From Treponema sp. (GTDB lineage Bacteria; Spirochaetota; Spirochaetia; Treponematales; Breznakiellaceae), in the NCBI GenBank assembly GCA_031276615.1, contig JAISND010000291.1, forward strand, positions 1 to 17,073: a stretch of 17,073 nt of DNA, read 5' to 3'. A program made the position numbers and the translations under genes. Positions 1-7,618 of this stretch are shown here, piece after piece. The notes under the pieces are model-generated. The model saw nothing but the letters and a program-made list of their open reading frames with translations, did no database searches and had not been told where the DNA came from. Within the stretch, counting starts at the first letter, position 1; every line of letters begins with the position of its first letter.

Positions 1-2705
1 TAACGATTACCGCCAGCAGCGGAACTCCCGATCTGCTGGACGACACGCCCTACACGGTAATTATCACCAAACAGGGGTATTACTCCCTGAACGTGCCCCC
101 GGACGAGGGCAAAGGGCAGACGCGGGTGGTGAACGGGGACGGCGACCCGGTGGGGAACGCCAATCCGGGGACGGCGGTAACGCTGACGGTACGGCCCAAT
201 CTGGGCTACGGGATAGGGACGGTGACGTGTACCAAAACCGGTGCAACGCCAAGCCCCCCGGAGACTATCACGCTGACCGATACGAACAATGACGGGGTAT
301 GGGAATATCCCTTTACCACGGCTTCGGAGGGACTCCATTATACGTTTAACGTAACGTACAGCACGGTGGCGGGTGTGGCGAATGTGGCCTATGTATCGGG
401 CCAGGGCCGGAAGACCGGGGCTTACGTGTACCATGTGAACTATGACGAAGGAACGGCCACAAGCTGGGGTACAGCATCGAATGATCTGCAGGCGGTGATC
501 AACAGTTGGACCGGTACCAATTTTACGGAGATATGGGTTCACGGAACGGTAACGCCGAAAACAAAGGCCAATATAAACGGCTATCAAATCACGTCAAGCG
601 ATCCCAAAGACAAAGCTTTTGTAATCCCGCCGGGGCTCAAGATATACGGGGATTTTGCGAGAACGGAGACCGGTTCCAAAGTATCGTCCGGCAGCGATCC
701 CCGCGGTACAACGGTCAACAACCGGCTTACGGTATTGAGCGCAGCGCAGGATGATGATGTTAGTTCCCACCATGTGGTGATTATGGCGGACATTCCCTAT
801 ACCGCTCCCGATTCTGCCCCTGCCAACACCATCCTTGACGGCCTCACCATCAGCGGGGGCGTGGGCGCAGGCAGTCCGGGCGCTATCACGGTTAAGGGTT
901 ATTCGATAGACAAACAAAGCGGCGCGGGGATCTACCTGGTAAACGCCAGCCCGGTTTTGAACAATGTGCGAATCCAGGGGAACATAGCCCGGCTGAACGG
1001 CGGGGGCATATACAACCGGGCCGCCGGCGGCGGGACTTCCAGTCCCCGGTTGACCGATACGATGTTTTACAACAACACCGTATCGGGGAACGGCAGCGGC
1101 GGCGGTATGTACAACCTGGCTGACGGCGCGAATTCAAAATGTGAGCCGGAGCTTTCCGGTGTTCTTTTTGACACGAATAATGCCACGGTCTACGGCGGAG
1201 GTATGTATAACGAAGCGACATACACCGACTTAACTATGTGTGCGCCCGTCAGTGGGGGAGGGACCATATTCAGGGGGAACGGGGCGTCCCAGGGCGGCGG
1301 CGTTTACAACGGTTCCTACAGCAGCCCCAGGTTTAACAACGTCAGCATAGAATCAAATACGGCGGGGAATTATGGCGGCGGCCTCTACCAGAGCAGCCAT
1401 GCAAAGCAGGTTCTCATTGAAAACACCACCATTGCCGGCAACATAGCCAACGGCTATGGCGGGGGTATTTCCGTCGCTACCAACGGCCGCCTGGAGCTGG
1501 TTAATGTAACGATTGCGGGCAACCAATCCTCAGGCGGCGGCGGCATCTACGGGTCACGGGCGATCATTACCATGAGCAATATCATCATTAAAGACAACTA
1601 TTCCAGAAATTCCGGCGGCGGCGTTTTTCTGGAAAACTATGCTTCAACCTCAGAAGATCGGGTTGCGGCTTTTATCGGCAACGGGCTTATCACGGGTAAC
1701 CGGGCCAACAGCGGGAACGGGGGCGGTGTCAATGTCACAAATTATACGACCAACGGAAGCCGCGTTGTGTCGTACCTGGCCCTGACCAATGTCCTTATTG
1801 CGGGAAACCATGCAAGCGGCTATGGCGGCGGTATATCTCATCATAATACCACTCCCATTACCGGTTCCGCCGCCGGGTACGGTGTCAGGTCCCGGCTCAC
1901 CAACGTAACCATCGCGGAAAATACAGTGGGCAGCGGTAACAGCGGCGGCGGCGGCCTTTTTAATACCACCCAAAGCGGGGACAACCATATCGAGGTAAAA
2001 GTCTACAACAGCGTCATCTGGGGTAACAAGAAAAGCGGCGCCGTAAACAACGTCCAAGATGGCGACGCAACCCATGCCGGCAGAACCACCTATTACAACA
2101 GCCTGGTACAGGGGCTCACCCCGCATTCCAGCTCCACCCCTATCAATGGCGCAAGTAATGGATATAAAATAATCAACAACCCGCGCAGCGGGAATGACAA
2201 CTTCAACCCTTCGGATTGGAGCGCCAGCCCTCTGGACAGTGCTTATAAACTGGGCTCCGATGCCGGAGCCCTGATAAACGGCGGCGATGGTGATAACACC
2301 ACGAGCCCCGTCCCCGACACCAGCTACCGCTACTTCGAGTCAAAAACAAGCGGCAGCGGCGAAACCTTAGCCACGGACGTAACCGCCATTCTGAAAGAGG
2401 CGACCGATGGAAACTTCGCCTGGGGGAATATGGACAATCCCAATACGAACAGTGCCTACCGCGACAAGTCCGCCTCGCCATCAACTTCCTACCTCGGCAA
2501 TATCAAAAAAATGGCAGGCCGCATGGTGAACCGGCTGTCCAGCGACGCCGTTGCCGCCCAGGGGGACCTTACGCACACTGTTACCGTACACGGAACCGTA
2601 GGCCCCGGCATGACCGTAACCGTCACGAACGCAAACACCACCCCAGCCACCCACACCCGCATCCTGGGCGGAACCATCGACGCAGGGGCCTATGAGAAAC
2701 AGTAA
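1..2705 (+). CDS. Right-handed beta-helix surface protein with GGG(I/M/V)YN repeats, 5'-truncated by the window
   Basis: The frame is open from base 3 with no stop before the TAA at 2703-2705. A GTG at 93 is only an internal codon, so the true start lies outside the window. About 900 residues are visible. The first ~120 form a beta-rich segment (bacterial-repeat/InlB-like: PGTAVTLTV, YGIGTVTC). Next comes a stretch typical of choice-of-anchor-Q beta-helix proteins (NDLQAVINS, IWVHGTVTP, GLKIYGDFARTET, TILDGLTISGG). Between about nt 995 and 1960 there are eleven short repeats with a GGG core followed by I/M/V/L-(Y/S/F), for example GGGIYN, GGGMYN, GGGVYN and GGGLYQ. They alternate with strands such as LTNVTIAENT and resemble chlamydial Pmp and other parallel beta-helix proteins. 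The tail ends GGTIDAGAYEKQ, and no autotransporter barrel follows. It is probably secreted or surface-attached and rich in Asn, Ser, Thr and Gly. The ligand is unknown, and adhesin or polysaccharide-binding roles are only inference. Confidence 0.9.
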   Translation, partial: TITASSGTPDLLDDTPYTVIITKQGYYSLNVPPDEGKGQTRVVNGDGDPVGNANPGTAVTLTVRPNLGYGIGTVTCTKTGATPSPPETITLTDTNNDGVWEYPFTTASEGLHYTFNVTYSTVAGVANVAYVSGQGRKTGAYVYHVNYDEGTATSWGTASNDLQAVINSWTGTNFTEIWVHGTVTPKTKANINGYQITSSDPKDKAFVIPPGLKIYGDFARTETGSKVSSGSDPRGTTVNNRLTVLSAAQDDDVSSHHVVIMADIPYTAPDSAPANTILDGLTISGGVGAGSPGAITVKGYSIDKQSGAGIYLVNASPVLNNVRIQGNIARLNGGGIYNRAAGGGTSSPRLTDTMFYNNTVSGNGSGGGMYNLADGANSKCEPELSGVLFDTNNATVYGGGMYNEATYTDLTMCAPVSGGGTIFRGNGASQGGGVYNGSYSSPRFNNVSIESNTAGNYGGGLYQSSHAKQVLIENTTIAGNIANGYGGGISVATNGRLELVNVTIAGNQSSGGGGIYGSRAIITMSNIIIKDNYSRNSGGGVFLENYASTSEDRVAAFIGNGLITGNRANSGNGGGVNVTNYTTNGSRVVSYLALTNVLIAGNHASGYGGGISHHNTTPITGSAAGYGVRSRLTNVTIAENTVGSGNSGGGGLFNTTQSGDNHIEVKVYNSVIWGNKKSGAVNNVQDGDATHAGRTTYYNSLVQGLTPHSSSTPINGASNGYKIINNPRSGNDNFNPSDWSASPLDSAYKLGSDAGALINGGDGDNTTSPVPDTSYRYFESKTSGSGETLATDVTAILKEATDGNFAWGNMDNPNTNSAYRDKSASPSTSYLGNIKKMAGRMVNRLSSDAVAAQGDLTHTVTVHGTVGPGMTVTVTNANTTPATHTRILGGTIDAGAYEKQ

Positions 2706-2715
2706 AGGAGCCGCG

Positions 2716-2895
2716 ATGAATCAGAATACCCTGCCCTTACCGCCGTCATCTTCCTGCCCGCCCCGGGCCTTACCGGAGGCGGCTGGAAAGATCGTGCAGG
2801 GAATCGTAGGGCATCAGGTCTCCCAGGCTGATATCCACCCGGGGGCCGGCGCCGCCGAAACATACGGCCGCGTCCGCTTCCATAAATTCGCTTAA
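2716..2895 (+). other. Well-placed ribosome site and ATG after the surface protein, running antisense into cdd; possible gene remnant
   Basis: Immediately after the surface-protein stop there is AAAGGAG, five bases, then an ATG at 2716 that opens a 59-codon frame (MNQNTLPLPPSSS...). Only the first 18 codons are unshared. From 2770 the frame is antisense to the cytidine deaminase gene, where its sequence is just a shadow. The ribosome site looks too good for chance, so this may be the 5' stump of a former downstream gene cut off by a rearrangement, or a fortuitous start. I do not call it a functional gene. Confidence 0.25.
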
Positions 2896-3186
2896 AACCT
2901 GCCGGCAGGCGCCGCAGGGGCCGACCGGATCTTTGGAATCCGGGGTGGAAATGGCAAGGGCGCTAAAGGAGCGGCAGCCCTTCGCGACTCCCTGCAGAAC
3001 CGCGTTCCGTTCCGCGCAGATGGTAAGGCCGAAGGAACGATTCTCTACATTGCAGCCTGAATACACAGCCCCGTCGGCGCCAAGCAGGGCCGCCCCGACC
3101 CGGAATTTTGAATAGGGCGCGTAGGCAAAAGAAGCGGCCCTCCGGGCTTCCTCAAAAAGCGCGTCCATCTGTTCCTTACTAGCCAT
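2770..3186 (-). CDS. cdd: Cytidine deaminase
   Basis: Zinc-dependent deamination of cytidine and deoxycytidine to uridine and deoxyuridine in cytosolic pyrimidine salvage. The 138-residue product has the normal length of the homotetrameric class. Visible motifs are FAYAPYSKFRVGAAL (residues 20-34), the substrate-binding NVENRSFGLT (46-55), the catalytic CAE with zinc ligand Cys57 and proton-shuttle Glu59, and PCxxC with zinc ligands Cys91 and Cys94. An ATG at 3198 would add four residues. The ATG at 3186 is preferred because GGAGG lies five bases before it (complement of 3192-3196) and the likely transcription start falls at about 3198. The gene is transcribed alone, convergent with the surface protein and divergent from the beta-propeller operon. 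Confidence 0.95.
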   Translation of the reverse strand: MASKEQMDALFEEARRAASFAYAPYSKFRVGAALLGADGAVYSGCNVENRSFGLTICAERNAVLQGVAKGCRSFSALAISTPDSKDPVGPCGACRQVLSEFMEADAAVCFGGAGPRVDISLGDLMPYDSLHDLSSRLR

Positions 3187-3204
3187 AAAAGCCTCCATGT
3201 TTCT

Positions 3205-3233
3205 ATAATAGTATAAGGGGGATCAATGGCCAA
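3205..3233 (-). promoter_or_regulatory. Candidate sigma70-type promoter of cdd
   Basis: On the minus strand, TTGGCC (complement of 3228-3233; 4/6 to TTGACA), a 17-bp spacer and TATTAT (complement of 3205-3210; 5/6 to TATAAT) place the start at about 3198, a dozen bases before the chosen cdd ATG. The -35 box overlaps the start codon of the divergent gene at 3226. On the plus strand TATAAT at 3204-3209 could serve that gene, but no good -35 partner is seen at 16-18 bp. Confidence 0.5.
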
Positions 3234-4338
3234 GGAAAAGAAAAAAATCTGGTTTGCCGCCGGTTTTTTATTGTTCCTCGCGTACTTTTTTGCCGCGGCC
3301 AGACCCGTGCCCCCCGAAACGGTCCTTTCCGCCCGCTGGCTCAGTTCCCTTGAAACGGATTACCAGGTGACGATAAACGGGGATGCCCCCGGCGCCGCGT
3401 CCCCGGAGGAAGCGGCGGAAATCCTGACGCCTTTTACCCTGGGGGATCGTTACGGTTTCGTAAGTCCGGAGGGGCAGTTTTCCGTTAACCGGACCAAAAA
3501 AGGCTACGTCTCCCTTTCCGAAAATTTCTGGGCCGAATACGAGCGGGAACCGGAACGTATTGAAATCCGGGACAACCGGAACGAAGAGGCGGGCAGCATC
3601 GTGAATGGCCGGGGGTATCCGCTGTTTCTTGACGGACGGATTTTTCTTGTGGGCGATGAACAGAATTCCCTTTCGGAAACCGACGCCGCCGGTACCATCC
3701 TTTGGACCTATGAATTCGCCGCGCCCCTTACCTGCATAGACGCTTCGGCCGGCATAATCCTGACCGGGTCACTGGACGGCGTGGTGGAGGCGCTCGATTC
3801 GGAGGGAAAGCAGATCTACGCGTTTGAACCCGGGGGCTCGCGTTACTCCGTCATTCTGGGCTGCGCCGTTTCCCGCGACGGCGCGCGTCTCGGGATAATT
3901 TCCGGCATCGACAGGCAGCGCTTCCTCCTTCTTGAAAAATTCGGAAGCGGCGCGGGGGAATACAAGGTGATCTATCACGAAGTGCTTGAAGAGGGCTTCC
4001 GGAGGCCGGTGCGTATTTCTTTTGTGGACAGGGACAGATGGATCGTCTTTGAACGCACGGGCGGAATTGGCCTCTGCGATCTGGCTTCCCTCCGGGGAAT
4101 CAAAATTCCCCTTGAGGACGAAATCGCGGCTATCGATCCCCGCGGCGGGGACGGCCTCCTCTTTGTCGTTACTTCCCCGTCGGAGAACCGGAAAAAACTT
4201 ATCGGCATAAAGCTGCCGAAAAAAATAATCCTGGAAGCGCCCTTTAAAAGCGGCGGCGCCTTCCTCGGCAGATCCGGCCGGCGGATCTATATCGGGGGGG
4301 GGCTTACCCTTTCATCCTTTGAACTGGAGAAAAAATAA
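3226..4338 (+). CDS. Membrane-anchored beta-propeller (WD40/PQQ-like) protein
   Basis: A 370-residue protein with a positively charged start (MAKEKKK) and one hydrophobic segment at about residues 8-26. It is probably an uncleaved signal anchor with the rest in the periplasm. From about residue 130 the sequence runs as short beta-strand repeats (RIFLVGDEQNSLSETDAAGTI, GIILTGSLDGVVEALDSEGK, AAIDPRGGDGLLFVV), as in WD40 or PQQ-type propellers. No catalytic motif is visible. Start: ATG at 3226 with AAGGGGG at 3215-3221. Its TAA abuts the next ATG directly (TAAATG), so it is probably translationally coupled to the M23-like gene. A scaffold or regulator acting with that envelope protein is inference from this coupling. 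Confidence 0.8.
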   Translation: MAKEKKKIWFAAGFLLFLAYFFAAARPVPPETVLSARWLSSLETDYQVTINGDAPGAASPEEAAEILTPFTLGDRYGFVSPEGQFSVNRTKKGYVSLSENFWAEYEREPERIEIRDNRNEEAGSIVNGRGYPLFLDGRIFLVGDEQNSLSETDAAGTILWTYEFAAPLTCIDASAGIILTGSLDGVVEALDSEGKQIYAFEPGGSRYSVILGCAVSRDGARLGIISGIDRQRFLLLEKFGSGAGEYKVIYHEVLEEGFRRPVRISFVDRDRWIVFERTGGIGLCDLASLRGIKIPLEDEIAAIDPRGGDGLLFVVTSPSENRKKLIGIKLPKKIILEAPFKSGGAFLGRSGRRIYIGGGLTLSSFELEKK

Positions 4339-5235
4339 ATGAAAATAACGCCGGTGTCCGCGTTCGCGGCGTCCCTCGCGGTGTCCGCGCTGCTCCTTCC
4401 GGGAAGGCTTCGCGCGATGGACTGGCCGGTCCGGGAAGGAAAGCTTTACCGTAATTTCGGCTGGAACAACGGGGGAAAGCCCGTCCTCGGAAACGTCTTT
4501 GAAACCGGGGATCCCGTCCTCGCGGCCGAAGACGGGGAAGTGATTTTCTCCCGTTCGGACGGGGATAGCGCGTCACGCCTCCCTTCCCCCCTCGGCGACT
4601 GGACGGCTGTGGATCACGGCGACGGCCTGATCAGCATTTACAGCCGTTGCGACGAAAGCCGGGAAACCGGAAAGGGCGAAGCGGCCGCCCTGAAGGTCAG
4701 GCGCGGCGATCCTCTGGCCCGGCCGGGCGTTTCGGGCTGGTCGGCGAAGAAGGGGGTTTACTTCAGCCTCTTTGACCGGCGCGAGCGGCGCTGGGTCAAT
4801 CCTTCCCTGATCATCACGCCCCTTCCCGATGTCAGTCCTCCGGTTATTCTTTCCGTGCGCTTGAGAAAAACCGGGGGAGGGCTTATTGATCCGGCCAGAA
4901 CCAGATATCTCAGCCAGGGGTCTTACACGGTATCCGTCGCCGCCGCGGACACAAGGCTTGGTCCGGGGGAAAACACCCTTGCCCCCCATCGGATTATCTG
5001 TTCCGTAAACGGCATGGAAATCAGCTCCCTGAATCTTGAGACTTTCTCCGCCCGCGAGGGATCGCTCATGGTGTACCGTAACGGCCTTGTGCCCGCGAAA
5101 CAGGTCTACGCCCCCTTCCCCGCCTTTGAGATCGGCGAGGCGCCTTTTACCCGGGGACAGGCGAGCCTTGAAATCATCGTGCAGGATACCGCGGGCAATT
5201 CCCGGAGCGCCGTTTTCCGGATGGCCGTCGAATAG
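4339..5235 (+). CDS. Exported M23/LytM-fold protein lacking the zinc ligands (probable pseudopeptidase)
   Basis: A 298-residue protein with an N-terminal signal (about residues 1-26, ending RLRA). Residues ~36-160 follow the outline of M23 endopeptidases: GNVFETGDPVLAAEDGEVIFS stands where active enzymes have HxGxDxxxxxGxPVxAxxDGxV, then VDHGDGLISIYSRC where they have DHGxGxxxxYxHL, and VYFSLFD where they have HLHFE. The first His, the Asp and both His of HxH are therefore absent. Only the non-ligand DHG turn is recognisable. Residues ~165-298 look like an immunoglobulin-type beta domain (SPPVILSVRL, YTVSVAAADTR, QASLEIIVQDTAGNS). Known inactive LytM proteins such as EnvC and NlpD activate amidases, so a cell-wall regulatory role is possible but not shown. 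The gene starts immediately after the previous stop, with GGAG in that gene's tail as ribosome site. Confidence 0.8.
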   Translation: MKITPVSAFAASLAVSALLLPGRLRAMDWPVREGKLYRNFGWNNGGKPVLGNVFETGDPVLAAEDGEVIFSRSDGDSASRLPSPLGDWTAVDHGDGLISIYSRCDESRETGKGEAAALKVRRGDPLARPGVSGWSAKKGVYFSLFDRRERRWVNPSLIITPLPDVSPPVILSVRLRKTGGGLIDPARTRYLSQGSYTVSVAAADTRLGPGENTLAPHRIICSVNGMEISSLNLETFSAREGSLMVYRNGLVPAKQVYAPFPAFEIGEAPFTRGQASLEIIVQDTAGNSRSAVFRMAVE

Positions 5236-5276
5236 CCTGAAACGGCGGCGGAAAGAATCCGAAAGGGTCCGGAAAT

Positions 5277-6212
5277 ATGTCAAAGCCGTCCGTAAAAACA
5301 TGGTCAACCCCGGTCAGGGCCGAAGAGAGCCGGATCATTCCCTGCGCCCTCTGCGGCGGCGGCGATTTCAGGCCGGCCATGAACTGCGAGGGGTTTTCCT
5401 ATGTCCGCTGCGCCGGCTGCGGCCTTGTACAGATGAATCCCCAGCCGGAAGCGGCCGAAGTAGCGCGCCGTTACCGGGAGGATCACGGCGGCGACTACCT
5501 CTCCTACGAACTGGCAAACGAAGAGGCTTTTTTAAATCTCCAGCGCCTTGCGCTGAAGGACGCGCGTTTTGACGGGTTCGAAAGGGAACTGATGGCCGCG
5601 GCGGAATCCGGCCGGGCCGCCGGAACGCCCCGAATCCTGGACGTAGGCTGCGCCACCGGGGCGCTGCTCCTCCGGCTGCGGGAACGGGGCTGGGACACGA
5701 CGGGCATCGAGATTTCCCCTTCCGCGGAATACGCCCGCAGGGAGCGGGGCCTTGACGTGAGGAGCCTTCCCCTTGAAGAGAACCGTTTCCCCGGCGCCTC
5801 TTTTGACGCGGCGCTTGCGTCCCACCTCATTGAGCATCTCAACGCCCCGGCCGCTTTTGTGCGGGAGGTTCACCGCCTGCTCCGTCCGGGGGGGCGCTTC
5901 TTTGTCACCACGCCGAACATCGCCGGCCTCCAGGCAGAAATGTTCGGGGGGCGCTGGAGATCGGCCATTTTCGATCACCTCTACCTTTTCTCGGTAAAGA
6001 CCCTGGCCGCCCTGCTCGGGGCCGCCGGTTTCTCCGTCGAGAGGGTCTGCACCTGGGGCGGCCTTGCCGCGGGAATTGCCCCCGCGCCCCTCAAGCGCGT
6101 CGCCGACGGGCTGGCCAGGCGTTTCGGTTTCGGGGACGTGATGCTGATGCGGGCGGTCAAACGGAGCGGACCTGTCCGGAATCCCGCCTGCAAAGCCGGC
6201 CCGGGGAAATAG
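5277..6212 (+). CDS. Class I SAM-dependent methyltransferase with N-terminal zinc ribbon
   Basis: A 311-residue cytosolic protein. An N-terminal zinc-ribbon-like knuckle has Cys23/Cys26 and Cys45/Cys48 (PCALC and RCAGC), followed by the family signature GLVQMNPQP. The Rossmann methyltransferase domain starts near residue 118. Motif I is LDVGCATG (121-128), an acidic residue follows (GIEIS, Glu145), then HLIEHL (183-188), the post-motif LRPGGRFFVTTPN (202-214) and the FDHLYLFS segment usual in this group. This is the zinc-ribbon Methyltransf_23 architecture often found in sugar or polyketide C- and O-methylation. The substrate cannot be read from the sequence and no glycosyl gene lies beside it. 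It follows the M23-like gene by 41 bp, with AAGGG upstream of the ATG, probably in the same operon. Confidence 0.85.
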   Translation: MSKPSVKTWSTPVRAEESRIIPCALCGGGDFRPAMNCEGFSYVRCAGCGLVQMNPQPEAAEVARRYREDHGGDYLSYELANEEAFLNLQRLALKDARFDGFERELMAAAESGRAAGTPRILDVGCATGALLLRLRERGWDTTGIEISPSAEYARRERGLDVRSLPLEENRFPGASFDAALASHLIEHLNAPAAFVREVHRLLRPGGRFFVTTPNIAGLQAEMFGGRWRSAIFDHLYLFSVKTLAALLGAAGFSVERVCTWGGLAAGIAPAPLKRVADGLARRFGFGDVMLMRAVKRSGPVRNPACKAGPGK

Positions 6213-6269
6213 CCGGCAGCGTTTCCCAAATGGCGGAGGGCATACAAACCGCGCCGCGGCAAAGATTGG

Positions 6270-6301
6270 GGCTGTTTCAAAACCCCGGTTTTGAAACAGC
6301 C
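6270..6301. terminator. Perfect 15-bp inverted repeat between converging genes (GGCTGTTTCAAAACC arms)
   Basis: The arms 6270-6284 and 6287-6301 are exact reverse complements with a 2-base loop. The repeat lies 57 bp after the methyltransferase stop and just past the stop of the opposing zinc-ribbon gene, so it could end transcription from both sides. Neither side has an adjacent T-run, so it is not a textbook rho-independent terminator. It shares the GTTTCAAAA/TTTTGAAAC core with the dyad at 11142-11170. Confidence 0.55.
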
Positions 6302-6305
6302 GGGA

Positions 6306-6533
6306 TCACTTTTCCCGAAACACCCGCCGCCGGGGCTTGAGGCGGTTTCCCCCGCATTTCAGAAGGGTGGTATGGAGGTTCCGATCCCGGTCAACGGAAA
6401 TGAAGGCCGGGCAATCGATACATTCACGGGTTCCCGCGCCGATCTCCCTTTCCCTGCAGAAGGGGCAATTCAGGCTGTTCCGGTATTCGAGTATCCAGAC
6501 CTGTTCAGCCTCCGAAAATCGCACAACACCCAT
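6306..6533 (-). CDS. Small CxxC-x11-CxxC zinc-ribbon-like protein
   Basis: A 75-residue protein of unrecognised family. Cys23-x2-Cys26 and Cys38-x2-Cys41 (NCPFC ... ECIDC) form a spacing typical of a structural zinc ribbon. Before it is an aromatic, hydrophobic stretch (QVWILEYRN). After it come ISVDRDRNLHTTLL and a basic tail (KPRRRVFREK). A stop lies three codons before the ATG, so the start is well bounded, but the ribosome site is weak (GGA at short distance). It lies 50 bp downstream of kdgK on the same strand and its stop is beside the inverted repeat, consistent with being the last gene of the aldolase-kinase operon. The cysteine spacing is the main reason to believe it. RNA or DNA binding, or a metal-chaperone role, are guesses. 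Confidence 0.6.
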   Translation of the reverse strand: MGVVRFSEAEQVWILEYRNSLNCPFCREREIGAGTRECIDCPAFISVDRDRNLHTTLLKCGGNRLKPRRRVFREK

Positions 6534-6583
6534 AACAGTCCGTTACGCTTCAGCTTCTTCCGGGCGCGGGAACGGCGGCAGCC

Positions 6584-7606
6584 CTATCTTTGTACCCTGC
6601 CCGAAGCGTCGCCGCCGGCAAGTTTTTTGACCTCGTCCACGGAAACCTGGTTGAAGTCGCCCTCGATGGAATGTTTGAGACAGCTTGCGGCGACGGCGAA
6701 TTCCAGGGTCTCCCGCGGGCCAAGTCCCCTGATATTGCCGTAGATAAGGCCCGCGCCGAAACTGTCGCCGCCGCCCACCCGGTCTACAATGCGAACCGCG
6801 TATTTTCGGGAAAAGAAGAATTCCGTTCCGTCGTAGTACATGGCCGCCCAGTTGTTGTCGTTCGCGCTGATCGATTCCCGCAGGGTAATGGCAACCTTCC
6901 TGAAACGGAAACGTTCGACAAGGGTCCTGGCTACTTCCCTGTATCCCTCGCGGCTGATGGCGCCGGAATTGACATCGGTGTCCCTGGCCTTTATGCCGAA
7001 AACGTCCGCCGCGTCCTCCTCGTTGGCGATGCAGATATCCACGAAGGGCATGAGACCCGCCATTACCTGACCGGCTTTTTCCTTTGACCAGAGATTCTTG
7101 CGGTAGTTGAGATCGCAGGAAACGGTGAGTCCCTTTTCCTTTGCCGTCTTTGCCGCCTCAAGGGCGATGGCGGCGGTCCTGTCCCCCAGGGCCGGGGTGA
7201 TGCCGGTAAAGTGAAACCAGAGGGCGCCGTCAAAGATCGCGTTCCAGTCAAAATCCGCCGCTTCGGCCTCGGCTATGGCGGAATTGGCGCGGTCGTAGAT
7301 GACCCTGGAAGGACGCTGGGAGGCGCCCTTTTCCAGAAAATAAATGCCCACCCGGCTGCCGCCGCGGACAATCCGGGAAGTGTCGACGCCGAACTGCCTC
7401 AGGCTGTTCACCGCGGCCTGCCCGATCTCGTGTTTGGGAAGCCTGGTGACAAAGGCGGCGTCAAGGCCGAAATTGGCAAGGGAAACCGCCACGTTGGCCT
7501 CGCCGCCTCCGTAGGTGGCGCCGTAGGATTGGGCCTGCACAAACCGGTGGTAGCCGTCGGGGGCCAGGCGCAGCATGATTTCACCGAAGGTAACTACTTT
7601 TCCCAT
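6584..7606 (-). CDS. kdgK: 2-keto-3-deoxygluconate kinase (PfkB family)
   Basis: A 340-residue ribokinase-fold sugar kinase. Predicted reaction: 2-dehydro-3-deoxygluconate plus ATP to the 6-phosphate (KDPG), the step before the aldolase encoded just upstream. Visible features are the N-terminal glycine motif YGGGEANVAVSLANFG (32-47), CDLNYRKNLW (164-173) as in KDG kinases, NEEDA (195-199), and the PfkB signature DRVGGGDSFGAGLIYG (275-290) with catalytic base Asp281. Start: ATG at 7606 with GGGGAG seven bases before it. The gene begins 12 bp after the aldolase stop, so co-transcription is near certain. The substrate assignment rests on this pairing as well as on the motifs; other PfkB substrates are less likely. 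Confidence 0.92.
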   Translation of the reverse strand: MGKVVTFGEIMLRLAPDGYHRFVQAQSYGATYGGGEANVAVSLANFGLDAAFVTRLPKHEIGQAAVNSLRQFGVDTSRIVRGGSRVGIYFLEKGASQRPSRVIYDRANSAIAEAEAADFDWNAIFDGALWFHFTGITPALGDRTAAIALEAAKTAKEKGLTVSCDLNYRKNLWSKEKAGQVMAGLMPFVDICIANEEDAADVFGIKARDTDVNSGAISREGYREVARTLVERFRFRKVAITLRESISANDNNWAAMYYDGTEFFFSRKYAVRIVDRVGGGDSFGAGLIYGNIRGLGPRETLEFAVAASCLKHSIEGDFNQVSVDEVKKLAGGDASGRVQR

Positions 7607-7618
7607 TGTTATACTCCC

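Noticed and set aside
995..1960. Regular short repeats that might suggest a CRISPR or tandem array
   Set aside because: They are degenerate codon-level GGG motifs at uneven spacing within one open frame, explained by the beta-helix protein.
1650..2126. 158-codon minus-strand frame inside the beta-helix gene
   Set aside because: Opposite strand of a continuous repeat-bearing coding frame; no independent support.
4573..5307. 244-codon minus-strand frame opposite the M23-like gene
   Set aside because: Antisense shadow of a high-GC gene: no motif, no ribosome site, and the plus-strand product has a signal peptide and a recognisable fold.
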